A stretch of DNA of 64,000 bases from Edaphochlamys debaryana. Lineage: Eukaryota; Chlorophyta; Chlorophyceae; Chlamydomonadales. Position 1 is the first letter of the stretch. Each line of letters begins with the position of its first letter. The notes beneath the pieces were generated by a model that was not told the DNA's origin, made no database searches, and saw only the letters and a program-made list of their open reading frames with translations. The translations under genes were made by a program, and so were the position numbers. Shown here piece by piece: positions 46,684 through 58,681 of this stretch. The stretch lies in contig JAEHOE010000053.1 of the NCBI GenBank assembly GCA_016858145.1, positions 558,001 through 622,000 on the forward strand. Direction: 5' to 3'.

Positions 46684-47974
46684 GGGTAGAGAGGCGGGCG
46701 AGCCGACGCCGCATAACAAGAACTGTTTCTTCAAGGTATGGTTTGTTGGCACACAACACAAGAGGCTTACGCAAGCAAGCAGTAGGAGGGGTCATCGAGG
46801 CGCATTGCCGTTTTTCCCCAGTCCGCTTTATCTGTGTTTCTGTGGTCTTGTGCCAGGAGCAGTCATGCATGCATGCTATGCGTATTAGGCCCACATGTTG
46901 TCTGTTGCTTGATCAAAGCAACGCTGCCGCTAGGCAGGATGGCTGATGGGTGATTTCTCACCCTCCTCCGAAACTGCGAACCCAGATAGTAGAAGGGTAT
47001 TTGTGTGCGCCTCTGCTCTGTGTCTGTGGGTATGCAAGCGAAGAATCTTGGGCAAGGTCTGCTTAGAACACACACGTCACGTCATCTTCCTCTTGACTCG
47101 TTCTCATTCCTTTTCCTCTTTCCTCTTTTCGGGCAGAGCCCCCGCCGTCAGGCTCTCGGGGGGTGAAGCCCCCCCTTGGTGTGCGTGCCACATGATTCCT
47201 TGGGCACCCACCCTCTTCTATCCTCGTCCCCTTCCCCACTCTCTCTATCATTCTAACAGGGTATTGATGCACTGCAATGATCATTGTGAAGGATGTGGCC
47301 TGCCGGGTGAGTTGCTGTTGTGCGTTGCTGAGGAGAGGCCATCCGGGCATGCCGCCGTGCTCCGGTGAGTCTCGTCTTGATATATGGCTGATACCAAGAC
47401 CTGTGTCGGCTTTGTGGAATCGCCCCGCCCAAATGCACTGTTTCCCATGATGCCCATCTTCAGAGGACAGCGGTGTCAGTCTGTAAGCCGTGTAAGGGAA
47501 GTGAGCAGCTGTGGCGCCATGGGGGCACGGGCCCACGGCATGCATGAGGGGGCACGGCATGACCCCGGGCGGGGCGGACCGCCGCCGGCATGCCGGGCGT
47601 GCTTAGGGCCGGAGGGGCCAGGGCAGGGGCTGTTGGACTGTTTTGCGTGACGTGTCGAGCGGGAAACGCTTTGCTGCAATACTATTGGATGGACACTCGC
47701 CGCGTGAGGGGGGAGTGGGGGAAACCTCGACGGGGAAACCGGAATGACCATGCAGGGCGGATGTCGTCCAAAGGGTCCGCAGCTAAACCGATGGCAGCGC
47801 CATGTCCTTCGAGTAGCGGAGCGTCACGGTTACCGACTTGCACCTATAGACGCGTTCATAGACACCGGGCATCCCGATTGACGACTCCTGAAACCAGTGA
47901 CTCTCAAGTCAATGCCAGTTCAGGCAGAGCTCTTTACTCCATGCAAGGCCGCCTAGGTTTGGGCCATACTGGCG
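46684..47974. other. 3'UTR of the protease gene and promoter of the next gene
   Basis: About 1.3 kb without a supported exon. Two TGTAA copies at 47482-47486 and 47491-47495 are candidate poly(A) signals 0.8 kb after the stop. A pyrimidine-rich stretch near 47095-47135 precedes an inverted repeat around 47154-47178 (GGGGGG and CCCCCCC arms). A short Cys-rich frame at 47271 was not accepted as a gene. Confidence 0.5.
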
Positions 47975-50195
47975 ATGCCCGTACCGACCTTGCGAAATGT
48001 TGCTTTCGCCACGCGCAGAGTGAATCCGCTTGTGGTTGCGCTGATTGGAGTTCTTCTGCTGCTTGCGTCACCCTCGAAGGCGCTCGACGTGCCGTGGCGT
48101 GAGGGTCAGGGCCGGCATGCCTGCGACCAGCATCGCCGGGAAGCGTGGGCACTGGCTGACTGTTTCCTGGCATCCACGCCTCCAGGACCAAAGTGGATAA
48201 CGGTGGATGTCTGCACCAAGTTTGACACCCATAGCAACCGTGAGGGCCGGCGAGTGCTCGCCGCCGCAGGTGGCCACCCCAGGACCTCGCAAACAAAAGG
48301 GGTCCTGTCGTGTCCTAGGACAGGGCCCCACGACACCTAACGCTGCGGCCCCTTGGGACCTCTCTAACCCTACCAAGGGCCGAGGCCCTGCCGTCCGTGG
48401 CGCCACCCCAGACCCGCCCCATTGTCCATCACTCATTCCCCCGGTGGCACCTGGCACCATCCCTCAGAGCAGCCGCCGTTGACCTATCTCCAGAACGGCC
48501 ACCCGGGCTCCGAGGTGCACTTCAGCCGCTGGGGGTCGACCCCTAGCTGCCTCGCCAGCTCCCGCAGGCTCGGGATACCCGTTCCTTGACGTATCTAAGG
48601 TGCGGAAGGTTGGTTGGCAACTACTGCGCTCGGCTCAGGCTCTTTGGGTGCGAGGCTTGACCGAGGCCCCGGCCTCCCGCAGCAGCCCCGCAACAGCCGC
48701 ACCCCCGCCCGCTCCCCCCCTCGCTTCACTTCCCAACCAGCCCCGCCCGTGGCAGCAGCAGGCGCCCACAGTAGGTGTCCTAGGACAGGACAGGCGCCGT
48801 GTAAGGCCCGCACGCAGCTGAGCCCGCCTGGGCAGGTGTCCTAGGACAGGACAGGCGCCGTGTAAGGCCCGCACGCAGTAGGTGTCCTAGGACGCTCGCC
48901 CGGCCCCAGCACATGGCGGACCTCGGTACCACCGAGTGCTCCTACGCATCCCGAGGGCTGCCCCCGCCTGCTGCCCGCGCCTGACCGCTGGGGCCCGGCA
49001 CCCTGAAGAACTTGTCCCCTACGTATCCCCGGATTGTAGAGGCGAGCCTCCTCTTCAATATGCTCACCAGCATTTTTGTCGCCTCCCCTGAATCCGCCTA
49101 CATAGTTGGTGAGTGGCGGCTGAGTGCCCCTCCGCCCGCCCCCCGTCCCCTCCACGCATGTGTCGATGTGTGGCCCCGTCAGAGCGAGCCCCTGCTGCTG
49201 GGTCCGGAATTGTAGCACGGCAGGAAAGTTCAGGACTTCAGGTCCAGCTCAAGGCGCTCATCGTCTTGGCGGACGTCGCGCTCGGTGGCTTGCCCCGTCC
49301 GTACCCCCAACTGTCTACACCACCCCAACCTCTGTACTCCCCGCTCCCATTGCTGCGTGCAGCTACCGTCAACCCAGAGAGCCTCGCAGCGTGTCGCCGC
49401 GTTGGCATACCCTGCTACGATGCGGCACACGTGCTGTCGAGACTCTGCGGTGCGTGGGTTGTATGGGAATGAAGGGGCAGAGGAGGGCCTGCGAGGCATG
49501 GACTGGGCGGGGGATTGCGTCAATACTGGTCCCGCGAGAGAGAGGGACGAGAGGGGTTCCTGCTATGTATGACTTGCATGACTCGCTGCCCCACCTTCGG
49601 CCAGGGGACGACTGCAAGGGCTACATGATGGGGACGTGGACAAAGGTGCGTGCCTTGCTGGGCGGTGGCAGTGCTCACGCACTGTGCGCTGTGACGTCCG
49701 CTTGCCTCCGTCCCGTGCATCGCCACCCCCTCCCCCGCCTTTGCCACCCTCGTCGCGCTTCCCGTGCCACCCCGCTGTCCAATCTAGCCACGCAACCCCC
49801 TCTTATCTTGTGGTATTTCATGGTGCCTACCCCCGGGTGTGGACCCTGCACCTATGCGACCATGACGTGGTGAGCGGTGGGAGGGGGGGGGGGCGGGAGA
49901 GAAACGGGATGGGCCATGCTAGCCTCGTGCCTCTCAACAGTGCCTGCCTGAGTTCGTCCCCCATGTTGATCTGGTGGGACCTTATCTGCCTCCGATCGAT
50001 TCGCCCCCCGGGTCCACCACGCACGCACCCCAGGTATACCTCAAGCGCATCACACGCAGCGTCGAGCGCTTCTTCGCCCAGGCCGGGGAGGGTGCGGTGG
50101 ACGCTCTTGCGCTGCGTGAAGGCGGCCACATCAACACGGGTGCGGGGTTGCGGGGGTGTGGCCTGGACAACCTGAAGTGGGCGGGGCCTCGGTAG
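47975..50195 (+). CDS. Probable type II membrane glycosyltransferase, GT77-like (partly resolved)
   Basis: Exon 1 (47975-48239) encodes a short basic N-terminus and one hydrophobic segment (PLVVALIGVLLLLASPSKAL), as in a Golgi signal anchor. Further supported pieces are 48468 onward (PPLTYLQNGHPGSEVHFSRW), about 49011-49108 (SLLFNMLTSIFVASPESAYIV), 49363-49449 (TVNPESLAACRRVGIPCYDA), 49605-49645 (DDCKGYMMGTWTK), a piece ending at 49869 (VWTLHLCDHDV) and the last exon 49941-50195. The order 'residues leading to CRRxGIPCYDA', 'MMGTWTK', then an LHLCDxDV acidic motif is typical of nucleotide-diphospho-sugar transferases of the GT77 type, which arabinosylate or galactosylate wall glycoproteins. 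DHD would be the metal-binding DxD. Several junctions could not be joined in phase, so missed exons or decay are possible. Family assignment is tentative. Confidence 0.45.
48773..48894. repeat. Intronic tandem duplication of a 45-base element
   Basis: Two identical 45-base copies (48773-48817 and 48834-48878) begin AGGTGTCCTAGGACAGG and end GCACGCAG. A truncated third copy (48879-48894) follows. The spacing is 61 bases. Each full copy contains TGTAA and the palindrome GTCCTAGGAC. A related GTGTCCTAGGACAGG occurs at about 48310. Confidence 0.9.
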
Positions 50196-51351
50196 GTGGC
50201 AGCGAGCGAGGGGCGCTTCGACCGGTTGGGCGGCGCGGGGTGCCTCCCTACCTAGCTAGGCTGAGGCCCATCCTGGGGGCAGAGGGGCGATGAGATACGC
50301 CCAGAAGGGCAAGTCAATGACATCTCCTGCGGCCTTACATGAAGCCGGAAGCCATTCCACGAAGCCAGATACCACCGTCCAACTGCCGCTCCTGTGCCAG
50401 TCCGTACTAACTTCGCCGGCTGCACCACCAAACTAACACACTCTGCCAGGGCGCTTCAAGATGCTCTATAAGGGGTACATCTGCTAGCCAGCGCACCCAC
50501 GCATCCTGCATCCTGAACGCCTGCTTATCTGTGGCCAAGGTGCGACAAAGCGCACATTTCGCGCGTCGCCTGTAATCCCGAGCCCACACACATGTGCTTC
50601 CCAAACCAGTGCTCAAGATCTGCGCTTGAACAGAAGCCAGAGCTCCTCCCAAACACCTCCTTAGTACGACTGCATATCCCAGAGCCGCACCCAATGGCGC
50701 AGCTATTGACCGCAGTCCAATCCACACAACCACGGGGGTTTCGACCTAACCGAGACACAACCCCCAACACACCCGACAGCCCACACACACCACACCTCTT
50801 CACCATCACCTCCTGCCTTACCGCCCCCGCGTCGCCAGTAAACGAGGATGCTGACTCGAGCCATTACGCTCACACCTGGACGGGCGGGCTCCCAAACTAT
50901 TGCCGCCTGCCGCCGCCACCCTCCCCTCGGCCCCAACGCAGCGCTTCGCCCCAAGCCACCCAGTGCTATGGCTTCACTCTGCTCCGACGGAAGCGCCCCT
51001 CGCGTACTTCACGACAGGGCTGCTGCCCACACAACGTACGAACGCTCCGTACGAACGAGATAGATCCACACCGTACGAGCTCGCCGCTCCGAGGCACGCC
51101 GCGGCCACATGCGCACCCAGAGTCCAGCGCCGAAGCCCAGAGCCGACTCCCAACGCACGCCGCCTGCCCTCCCTCCGCAGCGTGCACCTCGCGCGCCTGC
51201 TCCTCGGGCCCAGCCTGCAGGGCCACCGCTGGCGCCCCCACACGTGGGCAGGACGGCACGCCGCTCTCGCAAGCCGTGCCGTCCTCCACGGCCCTCTCCC
51301 GGTGCGGCCCTGCCGCTGGCCCCGCCTGCCGCTGCCTGCCGCTGCCGTCGC
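50196..51351. other. Spacer between convergent glycosyltransferase-like and citrate synthase genes
   Basis: No supported exon. It holds the 3'UTRs of both genes. A minus-strand TGTAA (TTACA at 50335-50339) lies about 1 kb beyond the citrate synthase stop. Long Pro/Arg-rich open frames at 50592-51440 are a composition effect of C-rich DNA. Confidence 0.55.
50335..50339 (-). terminator. TGTAA poly(A) signal, possibly for citrate synthase
   Basis: This is a minus-strand TGTAA about 1 kb after the citrate synthase stop. It is the nearest good match that I found. Confidence 0.3.
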
Positions 51352-54300
51352 TCACTGCCAGTTGTCTCCCGCCACGCGGCGGTTGTAGGCGTTCGAGGGG
51401 GGCAGCTTGGCCAGCGTGTCCGTGCCTGGAGGGGGCGTGAGGTTGGGTGAGGGGGTGGGGATGAATGTGCAGTGGAAGGGAACAACCTTCGCACACCCGC
51501 TACCGCTCACCCGCCCCGCGCTCCTCTCTGCACCGCCACCGGCACCCCTTGCTGTCGCCCCTGCCCTCTCCTATTCACCCCATTGCCCTCCCTACGTTGA
51601 CCCTCCGCCGCCCCCGCCCTGGCCTCTGAAGCCGCTCTTCCTCGCAACCGCGGCCGTCTCCCTCCCCCGCCGCCTCCACCGTCCTCCCCCTCTGCCCTCC
51701 GCTCACCCTCGGCCTGCCGCCCGCTGACGTCCCGGTAGTGCCGCAGCCACACGCCCTTGTAGTCCTGCTGCGGGCGGATGATCTTGGTGTCGGGGTCCAC
51801 CAGGGACTCGCGCCAGTGCGCGCAGTAGCCCACGATGCTGCAGAGGGGGGGAAGGGGGGAGGAGGGGAGAGAGGGGAGCGGGGCGGGTGAGGGACAGGGT
51901 TTGGTGGGAGGGAGTGGACCGTGTGTGGGCCAGCTCCAGGGCCCGCAATCCCTGATGCGCTGCGCCTCAGGCAACCACGCCCGTGCGGGCAGCTCCTCAC
52001 CGCGGGATGGCGAAGAGCACGGTGAAGAACTGCGGCGGGAAGCCCAGGGCGCGGTAGACCAGGCCCGAGTAGAAGTCCACGTTGGGGTAGAGCTTGCGGG
52101 ACACAAAGTACTCGTCAGAAAGGGCGGCGTCCTGCGGGGCAGCGGGCGGAGCGAGATGGGGATGGGCGCGGGGGGCAGTAAGCAAAGGTGCACATAGAAA
52201 GGAACCGGCCGTAGAGGTCCTGCCCCTGAGACTGGCGACTCTCTTCAGTCTAGCCGCTCTTTCCACCTTCCCCCCTCATACCCCCCTCCCCCCTCCCCTC
52301 CTCCCCCTCTGCCTCCCCCCCCCCACCTGCAGCGCCTTGGCCACCTCGATGAGCGGGTCCACCCCCACCAGCGGAAACACCTCCTTCTCCGCCACGTCCT
52401 TGATGATGGTGGCGCGGGGGTCGAAGTTGCGGTACACGCGGTGCCCGAAGCCAAACAGCTTCTCCTTCTTGTTCTTGACGCCCGCGATGAAGGCGGGGAT
52501 GTTGTCCACCTGGGGGGAAGGGGAGCGTTGGGGCCAGGCACAGGTTGAGGCCTCTTCAAAGCAAAGCGTGGGAGGCGGGACGCGGGTAAAGTAGCGCGTG
52601 TGTGAGGTCTGGGGGCACGGCACGGGACAGCACGCAGCACGGGGCGTGACTCACCGTGCCGATGCGCGCCAGCATGCGCAGCACGGCCTCGTTGGCGCCG
52701 CCGTGCAGGGGGCCGTACAGCGCGCCCACGGCGCCCGCCACCGCCGTGTACACGTCCACGCCCGACGAGGCCAGGTGCCGTACGGCTGCCGTACTGCAGT
52801 TCATCTCGTGCTCCGCGTGCAGGATGAACATGATGTCCTGCGCAGGGAGGGGAGCGCATGTGCCTCAGCCCCAGCCAAGAGCTTTAACTACCTTCCTCCC
52901 TCCCAGCACATGCCCGCACCTCTGCCCGTCCACCAACCCGCTCCCGGCCCCCTCTCCCCCCTATCTTCTCCCTCTCCTTTCGCTCCACGCGTTCACCCCC
53001 CACCCCCCCCTCCCTCCACGCCCCTCCCACCCCCCTGCCCGCCACCCTCCCTCACCATGGCCCTCGCCAGCCGCGGGTTGGGCCGGTAGGTGGGCGCCTT
53101 GTCCCCGTCCAGCATGTACAGGAAGTTCTCGGCGTAGTCGAGGCGCTGGTTGGGCGGCGCGGGGCGGCGGCCGGTGGACTTGTGGTAGGCCAGGGCGGCC
53201 AGGGTGGGGACCTGGGGGTGGGGGAAGGGGAGGGGCGGAGGGGACTCAGGGGCGGGGACAGAGGGGGTCGGTTGCAAGGTGGTGGTGGACGCCTTGCATT
53301 GGGAAGTGGTGAGCTCGGCCTGCAGTCTGCTAATGCACCCGAGGCCACCCAAAGTCAGACGGTCCGCGGGTCGAGGGGCCTGTCATGGCACAGCCCCCGG
53401 CGCACCTTGCCCAGCAGGCGCACGATCTGCTTGTCCTGCATCTCGCGGCTCTTGTACACCCCCTGGCCCGCCAGAGCGGGGTTCTGTGCGGTGGGGCGGA
53501 GGGGCGCAGAGGCCAGGGGGCGGGTCAGCACGTGGCGCCTCAAGATAGCATGGCGCACCCCATGGCCCACGGCCCAGCTCTGGCCCGGTCACCCGAGGCC
53601 CCTTGCAGCCTCTCCTTGCTGCACCCAGCTGTCCTGCTGGACTCGGCCTTTCGGCCCCACCTTGGCTCCAGTCCCAACCCCAAGCCCACACCTCCACCCC
53701 ACCTGCAGCTCAACCCCACCCTCTTTTCCCCGCCGCACCACCACCACTCCCCGCCCGAACAACCCCCGACACCCCCACCCCTCCCCCATCTCCCACCCAC
53801 CGCCTCCGGGTGCACGGTTGACAGCGCGCAGATGCCCGTCATGAGCACGCCCATGGGGTGCGCGTCGTGCGGCATGGCGTCGATGACGCGGACCACCTCG
53901 GTGGGGAGCGCGGAGTGGCGGCTGACGGCCTGGGGGGGTGGGGGGGTGGGGGATGGGGGTGGGGGGAGCAGGGGGGGGAGGATGAGAGGGGTGAGCAAGG
54001 AGGAACGGATGGTTCAGGTGGTTCGTGTGGCGGGGCCATGCCAAGGGTGCGCGTGAAGGGAGAGTCAGGAGGGGCCGGGGACGGGGCTGGAAAGCGGTGG
54101 CGGGGCGGGCATGTGCGTGAGTGTGTCTGCGAGGCCGATGCTCGGCACCGCTGTGCGGCCGCGCAGTCGGCGGGGCGGCCCTCAACGCTGCGCCGTTGTT
54201 GACAAGGGCCAAGTGGTGGCAAGTGGTGGTGGAAGTGGGCAGGGACTCGCAAGTCACGGAGCTCAAGCCTAGCTGCAGCGTTGGCTGCGTTGGGGAGAGC

Positions 54301-55385
54301 TGGCGAGAGCGGGGCGGGGCAGGGCGAAGCACGAGGGGCTCGGGCGGCAAACCCTGCGCACGTGCGGCTGAGGTACACTGGCGGTACGGGGGGTACCGGA
54401 GCCACGTGCATCGACGGAGACCCCTATCGACGTCCAATAGAGGCGCTCGGTCGATAATCAGTGACTCGTGCTCACATGTGCTGATATGGGCATGTGGGTC
54501 GGCTTGGGGACTGGGGGTTCGGGCACCTTAGTCACGTGGCGGGTTTGTGTCCCGGCAGGCCCCCGCACGCACCTCGCGGAAGGTGGCCAGCTGCGAGGTG
54601 CTCGGCAGGCTGCCGTAGAGCACCAGGTAGGCGGTCTCCATCATGTTGGACTGAGCGGCCAGCTCCTCAATGGGGTAGCCGCGGTAGCGCAGGATGCCCT
54701 TCTCGCCATCAATGAACGAGATGCGGGAGATGACCGCGGTCGTGTTGGTGTACCTGGACGGCCGAAGACGCAGGTGGATGCGACGACGTGATCAAAGGCA
54801 GATGCGGGAGAGAGAAGCAGGTTTCACTGCCGGTCAAAGGGGGCTGCGGGAGTCGGGCGGACATGTCCATCGCCGAGACGCCCTAGGCCAAGCCCTTGCT
54901 CCAAGCCCTTGCTAGAGTGACTTACCCGGGGTCGTAGGTACGCAGGCCCACGCCATCGCCGCCAGCCTTGATCTGCTTCAGCAACTGGGCGTTGATGGTG
55001 CCGCCCTCCGAAGTCTCGAGCTGCGGGTTTGGCGGTAACACGGACAGAGGAGCGTGATGACGCCAATTGCCTGTGTGTTGCGTATGCGTGGACGAGGCAA
55101 CTTGCGCCGCTGCGGGTGAGCTGGGGCGTAAGCAGTCCCGCTCATCGACACGGCGTTGCGCAGGTGACGTGAAGAGCCCCAGTCGCCTGCCAGTGCCCCG
55201 ACACTGCGCACCGTGTACTTTTTCCCTGTGCGGTTGTCCACGACGGTGAGGGTGCCGCGGCCACCGCCGGGGGCGGGGCGCTCCGACTCCTCGACCGCGG
55301 CAGTGTTATTGCGGTCCAGAGTCATGTTGCCGAATTGGCCAGTCAGCACCGCCAGACGGCTTTGAGCCGGGTGGGCTGACTCCAT
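51352..55385 (-). CDS. Peroxisomal (glyoxysomal) citrate synthase
   Basis: Eleven minus-strand exons join in phase: 55385-55212, 55020-54926, 54753-54573, 53929-53801, 53483-53406, 53211-53056, 52837-52655, 52509-52327, 52131-52001, 51837-51707, 51425-51352 (504 aa, normal length). It condenses acetyl-CoA with oxaloacetate. Catalytic residues are visible: H316 in [10 protein letters not shown]355 in GFGHRVY and D412 in NVDFYSG, with [11 protein letters not shown] upstream. Residues 10-18 (RLAVLTGQF) match the peroxisomal PTS2 pattern R-L-x5-Q-F at the position where the Arabidopsis CSY2/3 enzymes carry theirs. That points to the glyoxylate cycle or to citrate export from fatty-acid beta-oxidation, not to the mitochondrion. 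The ATG at 55385 was chosen because the frame upstream has only GTG and the PTS2 then lies near the N-terminus. Confidence 0.97.
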
Positions 55386-55732
55386 CGTGTCGCGGCTTGC
55401 GGGGAGTTGCACGCGAGAGAGAATTGCGCTTTGTCGGCAAGTCGCTGGGGCTTTGTTGCGAATTGGCAGAGGGACAAGTGTGCTTCACTCGTCCTGGAGA
55501 ACGATAATGAACACGCTGCAGTTGTTCCGTGGCAACTGTATGCCACATCGGCCGAGTACGACCCATGCAGTCCGCGTGCTCCCTGAAGGGAGTGCCATAA
55601 GCCGCGCCCGCACCAGGACTCCTTGCGCCCGAATTCTGCTCTCATTTTCGCTTGCGCTGCACCAAACGCGGCCAACCAGGGCTTAAAGCCCCACATTGAC
55701 GCCGCCCGTGGCTGCCCAAACACCGTCACCTA
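55386..55732. promoter_or_regulatory. Compact divergent promoter, citrate synthase / conserved protein
   Basis: Only 347 bases separate the start codons of the two head-to-head genes, so they must share a bidirectional promoter and two short leaders. I see no TATA box. The composition is less GC-rich than in the flanking exons. Confidence 0.6.
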
Positions 55733-57313
55733 ATGCAGCGCCGATTTACGCTCTCGGTGCGGCGTAGTGAAGGCACTACGCGACGAACGTTAAGCGGGCG
55801 CTCAAAGCCCGAGCCGCCAGCGACCGTGAGCGCCCCACCACCACCAGCTCCTCCCGCAACACCCCCGCCACCAGCCCCGCCCCCCAACCCGCTGGACGCG
55901 GTCCTCTCCAAAGCCGCCCGCAAGGCGCGCCTCTCCCACCCCGCGGCCAAAACCCCCATCGCCCCCGCAGCCCCCGCCGTCCCCGCAGCCCCCACCCCCT
56001 CGAAGCCCAAGCCCCGCCCCGCGCAGGCAGCGGCCCCCACACGCTCCGCCGCCCCGGCCGCAGCCAAGCGGTCCGGGTCAAACACCCCCGCCGACGATGA
56101 CTCACTCTTCGACTCGATCTCGGAGCGCGAGCGGGAGTCGGTTTGGGAGTCAATGCGGGTGTCGGTGGAGGGCGGCGAGGGCAGCAGCGGCCTCGACGAC
56201 GACGACTGGGGCTCGGGCGGGGGCGCAGCGGCTATGTCCCTAGCCAAGCGACGCAGCGCGCCCGCTAGCGCACGCTCCGAAGCCCCCGGCAAGAGCCAGG
56301 CGTCGGCACCCCTGGACGTTCCCGTGGCCAGCTCATCTGGGTTTCGCGGCTTCGGCTCCCCAGCCGCCGCCGCCAAGCCCGGGGCCGCGACCCGGACAGG
56401 GGCCGCGAACGCTGGCGCGGCATCCACCTCTGGCCGCCCCCCCGCCCCCTCGGCATCCACCTCAGCACCAGCCTCCTCGTCATCGTCTAACGCCGCCAAA
56501 CAAGCTCCCAAGCAGCCGGCGTCCAGCTCTGGCGGCTCGGGGCGGCTGCGCGTGTTCCTGTTTGCGACGGAGGAGGCGCGCACGACGGCGCTGCTGGCGG
56601 AGGCCGGCATGTCGGAACGCGTGGAGCTGGTGACCGACCTGCGGTTGGCTGACGTAATGCTGGCCACGAAGCTGACTAAGAGCGGCAAGCACGTGAACCT
56701 GGCGCAGGTACGGTCGGGTCGGGCAGCCCGGGCTGGGGGCAGGCGAGCACAGTCGGGCGGGGGCATTTGGGACAAGCCTCTGAGCTCAGGGCAGGGCTAC
56801 GGGAGTGGGGGCTGCATTGAGAGCCGCTGGGCAGGTATGAGGCGGGAGTGCTGGTGGAATGGCGGGATGACACCGGCACCGGTACCACAGCCAGGAGGCG
56901 TGGCGCAAGGGCTGGCGGCTGGGGCTTAGGAGAGGCTGGACAGGCGGCACTCGAGGGCGCGGCCTGGCGAGCCTAGTCGAGGGCATAAGATAGGTTTGGC
57001 CAAGATAGCCTTATTCCCGCATCGGAATCCAACACCCTCATGCCCTTCCCCCGCCCTGCAGGGCGAGCGCACTGCGGCCAACGCCGGCATTCCCCTGATC
57101 GTGCTGGGCCGCCAGCTGAGCCTCAGCAGCCTCACGGCCGCCCTGCGCCCGCTGCTGGCGGCGGAGGGGCGCGAGGGGCTGGCGGCGGCGGCGGCGGCGG
57201 TGGCGGCGGCACGGCCAGCGTCTCGGCCCTCCGCTGCGGAGCTGGGCGCTGCCCGGTACGACGCGGTGTTTGGGTTTGGACGCATGCTGGCGGGGAAGCC
57301 CGGGCCGCAGTAG
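55733..57313 (+). CDS. Conserved protein of unknown function with disordered N-terminus
   Basis: Two exons, 55733-56707 and 57062-57313, join in phase (408 aa). The start is Arg/Ser/Thr-rich (MQRRFTLSVRRSEGTTRRTL), as in a plastid or mitochondrial transit peptide. About 240 residues of Pro/Ala/Ser-rich disorder follow, with an acidic patch (DDDSLFDSISERERESVWES near 123-142). The folded part spans the intron: RLRVFLFATEEARTTALL, VELVTDLRLADVMLATKLTK, then GIPLIVLGRQLSLSSLTAAL. This alternation of strands and helices, with 'AD.mLATK' followed by 'IPLIVL', is reminiscent of the C-terminal segment found in Ycf45/R3H-type proteins, but I would not assign a function. It shares a divergent promoter with peroxisomal citrate synthase. 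Confidence 0.75.
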
Positions 57314-58681
57314 GCGTGCGGGCAGGGGTTGGGGGCCAGGGCCGCAGTGGGCATGCGGGCGAGGGTGGGGGAGCTGGGGCCGCAGTGGGCGTGCTGTGGG
57401 GGGTGACCACGGCGGCAGTAGCCGGGGGGCCTGGGCGGCGCTAGTTTGGGTGCTGCGGGCCGCGGGACTTGGGTCGGGCGCACGGGGGCATGCATCGTGC
57501 AATTGGTTGCACACGCTGCATAGGCACATGAGAGGGTGCATGGCGATAGCCCGAACGCGTGATATGGGCGCTGCGGGCTGCCAGGTGCGGTTTGGGTGCA
57601 AGGCGATAGGCAAGGCGTTATATGCCTGTGCACGGGCCGAGGGCCAGAGGACAGTGCGGCATGCTGTGAGCATGAGTGTGCCAGTCCTGGGGTCACTACA
57701 GCTTGTGGACTTCGGGCTTCGGTATGTGTAACGCGTCAGGCTGTATAAGGCTATGTCTCTCGCTGTCTACTTGCATGGCGGCAGCAGCAGCGGCGACTGC
57801 CCTACTGTTGGATGGGGCGGCACGTGGAAGACGGGGCACTGGTTGACATTGCTACTCAGCAATGCTTCCCCAGCAGCTTCCCTTACATTGCCTCAGACGC
57901 CAGCGGAGCAGTGGCGGTGCCCTGGACTCATGCCTGCAGCGGTGCGTGGAAGGTGAGGGCAGGGCTAAGGGAGGCTGGGGCCCGGCGGCGGCACGCACCG
58001 GCGGCCGCGCACCCTTTTTTTTCGCCCCGTGGGTCGCCGCTTGCCGGGGGCAGCCGCTCCCTAATGCATTGGGCGCAGCAAGCTGTTATCGCGGCAGTTG
58101 CGTCGCGGGTCGGGTCAAGGCGCCGGCTGATGCCGCTCCCGGCGCGGAAAAAAGGGGCGCCCCGCATCTCCCTCCTCTTTGTTTCCCGCCATAACACTCA
58201 CACGTAGCCTTCCCTGCAGTGCACACCCCGCTGAGCTTCTCCCCGCAACAACACATCACTGCACGGCCAAGGTGGGCCCCGCCGGCGAAGGCCGCCGCAG
58301 TGGCACGCGGCGGCTCGCCTCGCACTCGCCTGCCGCGGTCGAGCCCGCACCTTGCTGGAGCCAGGGCGCAATAGCGCTGGGGCCCGCAGAGACTGGGCGC
58401 CTCCGCACAGTGCAGCCCCCCGTCTGACCTTAACGCGGCGGCACCCCTGAGTCAGCGGCGTGTCGGCTCGGGCTTGCCGGCACCTTCCTCCACGGAACCG
58501 CCCTTTCTCTTCTAAATCCCCGCTCCCCCGCTGCTCGCACCGCCCTTTTCCCCACGCACAGAACGTCCGCACTCTAGCCCCATCTCACCCCGCCCAGCTC
58601 CCACACCAGCCCCTCCTCTTTCTGCCCTCCTCCAGCCCTTCCTGCGTCCCAACGACCCGAAAGCAATCCCACCATCCAGCC
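57314..58681. other. 3'UTR of the conserved protein and 5' region of the secreted-protein gene
   Basis: TGTAA at 57727-57731 gives a 3'UTR of about 415 bases for the upstream gene. The next roughly 950 bases are promoter and leader of the gene starting at 58682. The open frame that continues upstream of that ATG lacks a signal peptide and looks like 5'UTR. Confidence 0.6.
57727..57731 (+). terminator. TGTAA poly(A) signal for the 55733-57313 gene
   Basis: This is a sense-strand TGTAA 414 bases after the stop, the first such signal downstream. Confidence 0.5.

Noticed and set aside
47271..47368. PHD-finger-like Cys/His frame (HCEGCGLPGELLLC)
   Set aside because: Only a fragment of the zinc-ligand pattern is present, with no later ligands, no splice context and no neighbouring exon.
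50592..51494. Long Pro/Arg-rich open frames on both strands
   Set aside because: They lie between two convergent genes, overlap each other on both strands, have no domain, and follow from C-rich base composition.
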